From positions 146,730-210,729 of the forward strand of contig JAENXC010000004.1 in the NCBI GenBank assembly GCA_016649715.1: 64,000 bases of DNA. Reading direction: 5' to 3'. The translations under genes were made by a program, and so were the position numbers. Under the pieces are notes generated by a model that saw only the letters and a list, made by a program, of their open reading frames with translations, did no database searches and was not told where the DNA came from. Shown here one piece after another: positions 57,842-64,000 of this stretch. Source of the stretch: Flavobacteriaceae bacterium (GTDB lineage Bacteria > Bacteroidota > Bacteroidia > Flavobacteriales > Flavobacteriaceae). Within the stretch, counting starts at the first letter, position 1. Each line of letters opens with the position of its first letter.

Positions 57842-60028
57842 ATGCCAACATTGCGATTTCATGCCATCAAGGAAACCTTTAACAGGGTTCCAGTTCCAGT
57901 TACCGAACCTGAAAGACGTTCCGATATTTTCGGAAAAAACGTTTTTAACGAAGCGGCCATGCGCCAGTACCTTACCAGAGATTCTTTTAAAAGCGTTATG
58001 GATGCCAATGAAAACGGCTCCAAAATTGAACGCCACATTGCCGACCATATCTCCACGGGGATGAAGGAATGGGCTATTGCTAAAGGAGCCACCCACTACA
58101 CACACTGGTTCCAGCCATTGACTGGAGCTACCGCCGAAAAGCACGATGCTTTTTTTGAAACCATGGAAGATGGCCATGCAATAGAAAAATTTGGAGGTGA
58201 ACAGTTGGTTCAACAAGAATCTGACGCCTCCAGTTTTCCAAATGGGGGAATTAGAAACACATTTGAGGCTCGCGGTTACACGGCGTGGGATCCAACTTCA
58301 CCAGCATTTATCTATGGTACTACTTTGTGTATCCCTACGGTTTTTGTTTCATATACAGGCGAAGCATTAGATTATAAAACCCCGTTACTTAAAGCGCTCC
58401 AGTCAGTCGATAATGCGGCTACAGCGGTAGCTAAATATTTTGATAAAAGTGTAACAAAAGTAAACGCAACTTTAGGCTGGGAACAGGAATATTTTTTGAT
58501 TGACAGCGCTTTGGCGCTTAGCCGCCCAGACATTTCCTTGGCAGGAAGAACTTTGTTGGGCCATTCCTCCGCAAAAGGCCAACAATTGGACGACCATTAT
58601 TTTGGTTCCATTCCCGCGCGTGTTCTTAATTTTATGCGCAATTTGGAAACTGAGTGTATGCTTTTGGGAATTCCTGTAAAAACACGCCACAATGAAGTTG
58701 CGCCCAACCAATTTGAATTGGCTCCCATTTTTGAAGAAACAAACTTGGCGGTGGACCACAACTCCTTATTAATGGACTTGATGCACAAAGTTGCGGCAAA
58801 ACATAATTTTAAGGTTTTGTTTCACGAAAAACCATTTGCCAACGTAAACGGAAGTGGAAAGCACAACAATTGGTCCTTGGCGACCAATACAGGTGTAAAT
58901 CTTTTGAGCCCGGGAAGCACACCGATGAAGAATCTTCAGTTTTTGACCTTTTTCATTAATACGTTGAAAGCCGTAAACGAATATGAGGAATTGTTGCGCG
59001 CTTCCATAGCCAGTGCCAGTAATGACCACCGTTTGGGTGCCAATGAGGCCCCTCCGGCAATTATTTCGGCATTTATAGGTTCACAATTAACAGAAGTTTT
59101 GGACGAACTTGAAAAAGTGACCAGCGGTAAGCTTTCTCCTCAGGAAAAAACCGATTTAAAACTGAACGTAGTGGGCAAAATCCCAGAGATTTTATTGGAC
59201 AATACAGACCGTAACCGAACGTCCCCTTTCGCTTTTACAGGCAACAAATTTGAGTTTCGTGCGGTAGGTTCCTCGGCCAACTGTGCAAATCCAATGACGG
59301 TTCTCAATGCGATTGTGGCAAAACAGCTCATGGATTTCAAAATAAAGGTTGATACTCTTATAAAGGACAAAAAGATGAAAAAAGACGATGCTATTTTCAA
59401 TGTCCTGAAAGAATATATTAAGGAATCAAAAAGGATTCGTTTTGAAGGCGATGGCTATGGTGAAGCCTGGGAAAAGGAAGCAAAAAAACGTGGGTTGAGC
59501 AATCACAAAACCACGCCCGAAGCATTGAAGGCAAAAGTTTCAAAAAAATCTATAGCCCTTTTTGAGGAGCTCGGCATTTTGAGCAAGGTTGAGCTTGAAG
59601 CCCGCCACGAAATTGAAGTGGAGGATTATGCGCTACGCATTCAAATTGAAGGACGTATCTTGGGAGATATTGCCCGAAACCACGTAATACCAACAGCCAT
59701 TCGTTATCAAAATATTTTGATTGAAAACGTGCAGGGCCTAAAAAACATTTACGGAACCGATTTCAAAAAACTCTCTGTTGAGCAAATGCACCTTATTGAA
59801 CAAATTAGTGAACACATAGCAAAAATTAATAAGGGAATCACAGATATGATTGAGGCGAGAAAGAAGGCCAATAAAATAGAAGGAGTTGAAAAGAAAGCGT
59901 TCGCCTATTGTGATGATGTTCGACCTTATTTTGAAATAATCCGTTATCATTGTGATAAACTGGAGCTTCTTGTGGATGACGAACTTTGGCCATTGACTAA
60001 GTATAGGGAACTTCTGTTTACAAAATAA
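57842..60028 (+). CDS. glnN: Glutamine synthetase, type III
   Basis: This 728-residue GSIII makes glutamine from glutamate, ammonia and ATP. MPTLRFHAIKETFNRVPVPV starts the N-terminal domain. The catalytic blocks are GWEQEYFLID (Glu metal ligands), TRHNEVAPNQFELAPIFEE, HEKPFANVNGSGKHNNWSL (GSGxHxN) and TSPFAFTGNKFEFRAVGSSA. Its C-terminal extension is the GSIII-only helical region. It is typical of Bacteroidota. The stem-loop after the stop (60048-60074) is a likely terminator. Confidence 0.96.
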   Translation: MPTLRFHAIKETFNRVPVPVTEPERRSDIFGKNVFNEAAMRQYLTRDSFKSVMDANENGSKIERHIADHISTGMKEWAIAKGATHYTHWFQPLTGATAEKHDAFFETMEDGHAIEKFGGEQLVQQESDASSFPNGGIRNTFEARGYTAWDPTSPAFIYGTTLCIPTVFVSYTGEALDYKTPLLKALQSVDNAATAVAKYFDKSVTKVNATLGWEQEYFLIDSALALSRPDISLAGRTLLGHSSAKGQQLDDHYFGSIPARVLNFMRNLETECMLLGIPVKTRHNEVAPNQFELAPIFEETNLAVDHNSLLMDLMHKVAAKHNFKVLFHEKPFANVNGSGKHNNWSLATNTGVNLLSPGSTPMKNLQFLTFFINTLKAVNEYEELLRASIASASNDHRLGANEAPPAIISAFIGSQLTEVLDELEKVTSGKLSPQEKTDLKLNVVGKIPEILLDNTDRNRTSPFAFTGNKFEFRAVGSSANCANPMTVLNAIVAKQLMDFKIKVDTLIKDKKMKKDDAIFNVLKEYIKESKRIRFEGDGYGEAWEKEAKKRGLSNHKTTPEALKAKVSKKSIALFEELGILSKVELEARHEIEVEDYALRIQIEGRILGDIARNHVIPTAIRYQNILIENVQGLKNIYGTDFKKLSVEQMHLIEQISEHIAKINKGITDMIEARKKANKIEGVEKKAFAYCDDVRPYFEIIRYHCDKLELLVDDELWPLTKYRELLFTK

Positions 60029-60047
60029 TTTTGAAGTGAAATTGATA

Positions 60048-60074
60048 CCCTTTTAGAATAAAGGGTGCTTTTAT
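60048..60074 (+). terminator. Terminator after glnN
   Basis: ACCCTTTT, loop AGAA, TAAAGGGT, then GCTTTT. Confidence 0.7.
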
Positions 60075-60075
60075 G

Positions 60076-60083
60076 TACTTTTG
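60076..60083 (+). promoter_or_regulatory. Candidate -7 box of purM
   Basis: TACTTTTG fits TAnnTTTG and lies 15 bases upstream of the ATG. Confidence 0.55.
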
Positions 60084-60097
60084 CCTAAAATTACCCA

Positions 60098-61276
60098 ATG
60101 AGCAAAGAAATTTCAAAACGTTATGCGCAAAGAGGCGTTTCAGCAGGTAAGGAAGATGTGCACAACGCCATTAAAAATGTGGATAAAGGCCTTTTCCCAA
60201 AAGCATTCTGCAAAATAGTTCCCGATTACTTGACGGGCGATGAAAATTATTGTTTGGTCATGCATGCCGATGGGGCAGGGACAAAGTCTTCCCTCGCTTA
60301 TACGTATTGGAAAGAAACTGGTGATCTCTCTGTCTGGAAAGGTATAGCCCAAGATGCTCTGATAATGAATATTGACGATTTGCTTTGCGTGGGTGCCTTG
60401 GAAAATATTATGCTTTCATCAACCATAGGAAGGAACAAAAACCTCATTCCTGGCGAAGTTATTTCAGCAATAATAAATGGTACGGAGGAATTGATTTCTG
60501 AAATGAAACAATACGGAGTTACCATCCATTCCACGGGTGGTGAAACCGCAGATGTAGGCGATTTGGTGCGAACCATAATTGTAGATTCCACAGTAACTGC
60601 GCGAATTAAGCGCAGTGAGGTTATAAATAATTCCAATATTAAACCAGACGACGTTATTGTTGGCCTAGCTTCCTTTGGCCAAGCTACTTATGAAAAGGAA
60701 TATAACGGAGGTATGGGTAGCAACGGTTTGACTTCCGCGAGGCACGATGTTTTTGAAAAACAGTTGGCAAAGAAGTATCCCGAAAGTTTTGATCCTTCGG
60801 TTCCCGAAGCACTTGTATATGCCGGTTCAAAAAAATTGGAGGATGCTGTGCCGGGGAGTCCATTGAATGCAGGAAAACTTGTGCTTTCACCCACGCGAAC
60901 GTATGCTCCCATTATTAAAAAGATTTTGTCACAATTTACGGCGAAACAAATTCACGGAATGGTACACTGCAGTGGTGGGGCGCAGACTAAAATCCTTCAT
61001 TTTGTTGAAAACCTTCATATCATAAAAGACAATATGTTTGAAATTCCGCCTCTTTTCAAACTCATACAATCCGAAAGTGGTACGGACTGGAAAGAAATGT
61101 ACCAAGTGTTCAATATGGGCCATAGAATGGAACTTTATGTAGCTGAGGAAATTGCGGAATCAATTATTAAGATTTCAAAATCATTTAATGTTGATGCCCA
61201 AATAGTGGGAAGGGTAGAAGCGGCCCCATCTAAAAAGCTAACAATAAAAACAACAATGGGTAAATTTGTATATTGA
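60098..61276 (+). CDS. purM: Phosphoribosylformylglycinamidine cyclo-ligase (AIR synthase)
   Basis: The 392-residue PurM closes the imidazole ring in purine synthesis using ATP. The N-terminus YAQRGVSAGKEDV, the ATP-binding MHADGAGTKSSLAY and MNIDDLLCVGA (metal loop), STGGETADVGDL and GLASFGQATYEKEY are diagnostic. The Bacteroidota form is longer than E. coli PurM. It lies after glnN but with its own -7 box. Confidence 0.94.
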   Translation: MSKEISKRYAQRGVSAGKEDVHNAIKNVDKGLFPKAFCKIVPDYLTGDENYCLVMHADGAGTKSSLAYTYWKETGDLSVWKGIAQDALIMNIDDLLCVGALENIMLSSTIGRNKNLIPGEVISAIINGTEELISEMKQYGVTIHSTGGETADVGDLVRTIIVDSTVTARIKRSEVINNSNIKPDDVIVGLASFGQATYEKEYNGGMGSNGLTSARHDVFEKQLAKKYPESFDPSVPEALVYAGSKKLEDAVPGSPLNAGKLVLSPTRTYAPIIKKILSQFTAKQIHGMVHCSGGAQTKILHFVENLHIIKDNMFEIPPLFKLIQSESGTDWKEMYQVFNMGHRMELYVAEEIAESIIKISKSFNVDAQIVGRVEAAPSKKLTIKTTMGKFVY

Positions 61277-61343
61277 TATTTTCAGCTATCTTCGCAAATG
61301 ATATTGAGCCAATTACGGTTTGCCTTCCTGTTTTCAACAACAT

Positions 61344-62078
61344 ATGCAAGGAAAAGTTTTCTTTAAAAATTACAAGACAGGATTAGGAATTCTATCTGTT
61401 TTCTTTATTCTTTTGAGCATTATCATTCACTTATATGGGAATTATTTTTTGTTTCGTTTGTTGCGCGGCGTAATCTGTTACTCTACCTTGCTTTATTTGT
61501 TGATTGCCCACGGGAAAAATATTCAAAAATGGTTGGTAGGTTTTCTTTTCTTTTATGGTGCTTCCAGTTTTGCAACGGTTTGGTATGAAAACGGTACCAT
61601 GGCCAGCATAGCAATGATATTGAATTTTATTGCTCTTTTGATGCTCCTCTGGTATGTGGTTCCCAAATTCACAATAAAGAAAATCACGAAAACTTTTACG
61701 TTGCTTTTTATTTTAATGGTGGTCATAAACGGTTATTTGTTCTTTCAATTAATTGAGCTTATGAAAGAAATGACCTTAAATTACACCCAATATATCTTCA
61801 TGATTTTGAGTGCCTTTTGTGGAATCATACTGGCCTTTTTGGCACTGTTCTACAATCATTTTTTTAATACTGCCCAGTCCATGGCTTTCACATTGCTCGT
61901 TTTTTTGATAATTTTTGCAGAGATATTCAGGGGAATAGCATATTACGATTTAGCCTACAGCAATGCTTTTGTGTACATGGCAAGGATCTGCCTTGTGTTG
62001 GGCCTTTATGTTCTGGTACATTTTTCGTTCTTGGATATAAAGAACGCAAAGCGTTTAAAAATTTCCATCCCATCCTAA
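61344..62078 (+). CDS. Hypothetical eight-helix membrane protein
   Basis: The 244-residue protein from ATG 61344 has about eight membrane helices and no soluble domain. The sequence KIFFKNYKTGLGILSVFF-type start is followed by repeated hydrophobic segments with short charged loops; YAFTLLVFLIIFAEIFRG and VHFSFLDIKNAKR are near the end. No catalytic motif. I do not recognise the family. It follows purM by 67 bases. Confidence 0.72.
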   Translation: MQGKVFFKNYKTGLGILSVFFILLSIIIHLYGNYFLFRLLRGVICYSTLLYLLIAHGKNIQKWLVGFLFFYGASSFATVWYENGTMASIAMILNFIALLMLLWYVVPKFTIKKITKTFTLLFILMVVINGYLFFQLIELMKEMTLNYTQYIFMILSAFCGIILAFLALFYNHFFNTAQSMAFTLLVFLIIFAEIFRGIAYYDLAYSNAFVYMARICLVLGLYVLVHFSFLDIKNAKRLKISIPS

Positions 62079-62087
62079 AATATCCAG

Positions 62088-62108
62088 AAAACTTTTTAAA
62101 GTTTTTTT
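62088..62108 (+). terminator. A/T-rich stem-loop after the membrane protein
   Basis: AAAACTTT, TT, AAAGTTTT then TTT. A weak stem of A/T pairs only. Confidence 0.45.
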
Positions 62109-62126
62109 AGAGGAGGCTCGTTGGTT

Positions 62127-62831
62127 TTAAATTTTAAATCCTTTTATTAGTTTGTATTCTGTTGATTGCACTCCGTATTGCGATTTTACTGTTTCTTTTA
62201 TTGTTTGTGAACGTTTGGAGAGGTCTTCATATTGAAGCTTGCGTACATCTTTAACGGGTTTTAGTTGACCATAAGCTGTTGTTACGGCTGTGTTTACTGC
62301 TGTTAAGGAATCTAACAATGTGCTTAGTTGTTCGAGGGTAATGTTTGGGTTTGTAGGGGCGTAATCGGTGCCATAACTGGTTAGTGTGGCAATGATGTCT
62401 GCCAGAAATTGTGTTTGGCTTCCGAAAGAGCGGTGTGATTGTGATACAAATTCACCTTCTTCGTCTTTTTTTAGTTCGGCGGTTTTTTCTCCTCTAATTT
62501 TGTTTACGAGGTTGGTTATATCTGCAGCTTGTTTGGAGGTTTTGCCAAACTTTGCTTTAACGAAGGCTGCAATTGGCGAGAGGGTTCTGGCTAATGAGGT
62601 TGGGTCTTTTTCAAATAGGTTTTGACGGGCGGCAACGGCGAGGGAGAAGGGGGATTGTAAGGTTGCAATGAGGGTGTTGTTTTGTCCCACTTCATTTATT
62701 AATGTATTATAGGCTGCAACTGTAGTTTCTGGGGTGAGGGCTACGTAGCCTGTGAAGGTGGCAACGTTGGTGGAAAGTTGTTCTGCGTTGTAGAGGCGAG
62801 AGCCAAAGGTTTTTTCTGATTGTGATGCCAT
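62127..62831 (-). CDS. Unrecognised helical protein
   Basis: I do not recognise this 234-residue protein. It starts MASQSEKTFGSRLYNAEQL, is mainly helical and charged, and has no signal peptide. Its internal pattern FVSQSHRSFGSQTQFL and repeated ITNLV/IIATLTSYG segments suggest bundled helices. Codon use (TTG, GGG-rich on the plus strand) differs from neighbours. It lies at the accessory end of the window. Confidence 0.55.
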   Translation of the reverse strand: MASQSEKTFGSRLYNAEQLSTNVATFTGYVALTPETTVAAYNTLINEVGQNNTLIATLQSPFSLAVAARQNLFEKDPTSLARTLSPIAAFVKAKFGKTSKQAADITNLVNKIRGEKTAELKKDEEGEFVSQSHRSFGSQTQFLADIIATLTSYGTDYAPTNPNITLEQLSTLLDSLTAVNTAVTTAYGQLKPVKDVRKLQYEDLSKRSQTIKETVKSQYGVQSTEYKLIKGFKI

Positions 62832-63027
62832 GGTTTCTAGGTTTTAGAGATTGAACTTTTGCTATTACATGTTTTCTGTGGGGTGTTAGTTATTTTAGAA
62901 TCAATTGGTTACTTAAATTTAAGGCTCTTTGTGTAAAATTCCAAATGATTTTATGTTAAAATTTTATATTATTTAGCGTTATGTAATTGAGGTTGTGCAA
63001 AGTACAAAGTAAATTGTATGAAGTGAA

Positions 63028-63279
63028 ATGAGCAATGCAGGAGATGAAATGGTCAATGCAAGAGATGAAATAGTCTATGCAGGAAGTGAAATGGTCAATG
63101 CAGGAAGTGAAATGGTCGATACAGAAGATAAAATGGTCAATGCAGGAAATGAAATGGTCAATACAGGAAATGAAATGGGCAATACAGGAAATGAAATGGG
63201 CAATACAGGAAATGAAATGGGCAATGCAGGAAGTGAAATTGGCAATGCAGGAAGTGAAATGGTCAATGTAGGAAATGCA
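63028..63279. repeat. Tandem array, twelve 21-bp units
   Basis: The unit is ATGGTCAATGCAGGAAGTGAA and variants (GGC for GTC, ACA for GCA, AAT/GAT for AGT), in perfect 21-base register. Total 252 bases. No spacers. Confidence 0.92.
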
Positions 63280-63381
63280 AAAGAGAGTGTGTGTTATTCT
63301 TTAGATTTTGTGAGGTATTGGAATGACAATGTTGTGGATGAGGGGGGCTTGATGTTTTTGGAGGGTGAGGTTTTGGACTAG
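63028..63381 (+). CDS. ORF of twelve heptapeptide repeats
   Basis: The 117-codon frame begins MSNAGDE and then repeats MVNAGNE-type units twelve times (63028-63279) with changes only at N/T/A/G/S positions. It ends in a unique tail SVCYSLDFVRYWNDNVVDEGG. All three plus frames of the array are open, so coding is not proven by openness alone. The tail shows a normal, non-repetitive composition, which favours a real protein in this frame. No family recognised. Confidence 0.45.
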   Translation: MSNAGDEMVNARDEIVYAGSEMVNAGSEMVDTEDKMVNAGNEMVNTGNEMGNTGNEMGNTGNEMGNAGSEIGNAGSEMVNVGNAKESVCYSLDFVRYWNDNVVDEGGLMFLEGEVLD

Positions 63382-63443
63382 GCAACGTTTAGTATAAAAG
63401 AAGTAGGGCTGTAAATAAGCAATTACCTTTCGGATTATCTACA

Positions 63444-63505
63444 AGCCAAATCTTTTGCATTTTGTTTTATATTATTTTTCTAAAAGCCAAATCAAAAGAT
63501 TTGGC
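63444..63505. repeat. 13-bp perfect inverted repeat GCCAAATCTTTTG
   Basis: GCCAAATCTTTTG at 63444-63456 and its exact complement CAAAAGATTTGGC at 63493-63505 flank 36 bases. Inside the right arm GCCAAATC, AAAA, GATTTGGC also forms a short hairpin (63486-63505). The feature lies just after the 3' end of the minus-strand gene at 63571. Confidence 0.85.
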
Positions 63506-63570
63506 GACCTCGTAAATATGCCTGAAACATTGAGTTTAGCACTTACTTGCCCTATTTTTTTTATACAGTG

Positions 63571-63885
63571 TTACCTGCTGGCATTATCTTTTAACTCAAT
63601 CCAGTGACCATTGCTTTCTCGGTGATAAAAGTCAGTAAGTGGAGGAACTTTGTAAGATTCTAAATCTGTTTCGAAAGTCCAACCGGTAAACATTAATCGA
63701 TATAGAACTTTGCATCTTTCTGTTGCTGTATCTATTTCCATAGCTGTGAGTTTTTTATATTTCAAATTTTTCTCACTGCTAAATTTGCGTCCAACAAATT
63801 CGCTGATGTCTGTATCCTTTTCACTCGACCAGCCAATAAACCACATCGTATGGACTATTTGGCTATTTCGGAGTGATGGTGCCAC
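63571..63885 (-). CDS. Unrecognised protein whose 5' end lies in an IS21 terminus
   Basis: The 104-residue frame starts with GTG inside the IS end. The native-looking part begins at MWFIGWSSEKDTDISEF and continues to ELKDNASR. Two similar stretches, FIGWSSEKDTDISEF and FTGWTFETDLESY, suggest an internal duplication. It is probably a gene whose 5' part was replaced or fused by the IS. I do not recognise it. Confidence 0.5.
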   Translation of the reverse strand: MAPSLRNSQIVHTMWFIGWSSEKDTDISEFVGRKFSSEKNLKYKKLTAMEIDTATERCKVLYRLMFTGWTFETDLESYKVPPLTDFYHRESNGHWIELKDNASR

Positions 63886-64000
63886 CTGTTTCGGTCAAAC
63901 CGTGCCACTTTAAAAGATACTACAATTATATAAAAATTAAATGTTATTCGTTCCTTAAAGCTCCTTTTCTTAAGGATTCCCCTTTGAGGTCGATCCTGTG
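63880..64000 (-). mobile_element. IS21-family element, one end and the IstB C-terminus
   Basis: The element's end is GTGGCAC...GGTGGCACC-type: forward GGTGCCACC, TGTTTCGGTCAAACC, GTGCCAC at 63878-63909. This is like the multiple end repeats of IS21 elements. The minus-strand reading frame at 63944-64000 encodes HRIDLKGESLRKGALRNE and a stop, matching the C-terminal KGESxRK of the IstB helper ATPase. The remainder lies past the window. Exact boundary uncertain by a few bases. Confidence 0.72.
63944..64000 (-). CDS. istB: IstB-like helper ATPase, C-terminal 18 residues
   Basis: Read on the minus strand from the window edge, this is HRIDLKGESLRKGALRNE then TAA at 63944-63946. The RIDLKGESLRK stretch is typical of IstB ends in IS21 elements. 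The ATPase domain would be to the right. Confidence 0.65.
   Translation of the reverse strand, partial: HRIDLKGESLRKGALRNE

Noticed and set aside
63075..63266. 63-codon minus-strand frame in the 21-bp array
   Set aside because: All frames are open in an array with period 21; no tail or start supports this one.
63028..63279. CRISPR array from the regular 21-bp units
   Set aside because: There are no unique spacers; the units are contiguous and similar, so it is a tandem repeat.

Overview
The window looks like chromosome of a marine-type Bacteroidota, most likely Flavobacteriaceae. The evidence is: low GC; the Bacteroidota -7 promoter box TAnnTTTG upstream of many genes; a type IX secretion (T9SS) sorting domain; glutamine synthetase III; a Rho factor with a long disordered insert; and flavobacterial families such as BT_3928, DUF4293, DUF1573 and DUF1599. 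No species can be named from the sequence alone. Coding density is high and no gene-free stretch exceeds 300 bases.

Region 1 (1-8.5 kb, minus strand) is a tryptophan/kynurenine degradation operon. It reads, in transcription order: kynureninase, kynurenine 3-monooxygenase, RidA-type 2-aminomuconate deaminase, a semialdehyde dehydrogenase, an SDR, ACMSD, and the first codons of an O-methyltransferase. The operon is interrupted by an AT-rich block (3.6-5.1 kb) holding a membrane protein, a ParE/RelE-type toxin-antitoxin pair and a leftover second 3' end of ridA. Tryptophan 2,3-dioxygenase and 3-hydroxyanthranilate dioxygenase are not in the window.

Region 2 (8.5-30.9 kb) is mixed core genome: a secreted PAP2/haloperoxidase-like protein, lipoproteins, MsrA, a coiled-coil protein whose zinc ribbon has lost its cysteines, a Nif3 protein, LpxK, a TPR hybrid histidine kinase, GAPDH, LipA, an ECF sigma factor, a glycosyltransferase, a fasciclin lipoprotein, MurB, an aminotransferase, an aspartyl protease with PDZ, DUF1573 and ValS.

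Region 3 (30.9-32.4 kb) is an IS256-family element with 24-bp imperfect inverted repeats, an 8-bp target duplication and a frameshifted transposase. It abuts a 21-bp tandem-repeat ORF whose ATG comes from the IS end.

Region 4 (32.5-62 kb) is housekeeping: ACBP-Psd-CdsA-LUD-FtsH-RsfS (minus strand), BirA, PyrE, Nudix, an M14 peptidase, Rho, a phosphoesterase, TruA, an ABC exporter, a diadenylate cyclase, FolP, DUF1599, a four-helix-bundle protein flanked by small repeats, a DoxX protein, a DppB-like permease, TpiA, PrmA, ClpS, tRNA-Arg(ACG), Apt, a Ca/Na antiporter, GlnN and PurM.

Region 5 (62-64 kb) is accessory: an unrecognised protein, a 12-unit 21-bp repeat ORF, a cassette-like gene end with a 13-bp inverted repeat, and the end of an IS21-family element (IstB C-terminus) running off the window.

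The most unusual material is: the ridA duplication around the toxin-antitoxin cassette; short palindromic DNA repeats that inserted in frame inside kmo, valS and a protease gene; two unrelated 21-bp (heptapeptide) arrays at IS or accessory sites; and the inverted-repeat gene end next to the IS21 element.
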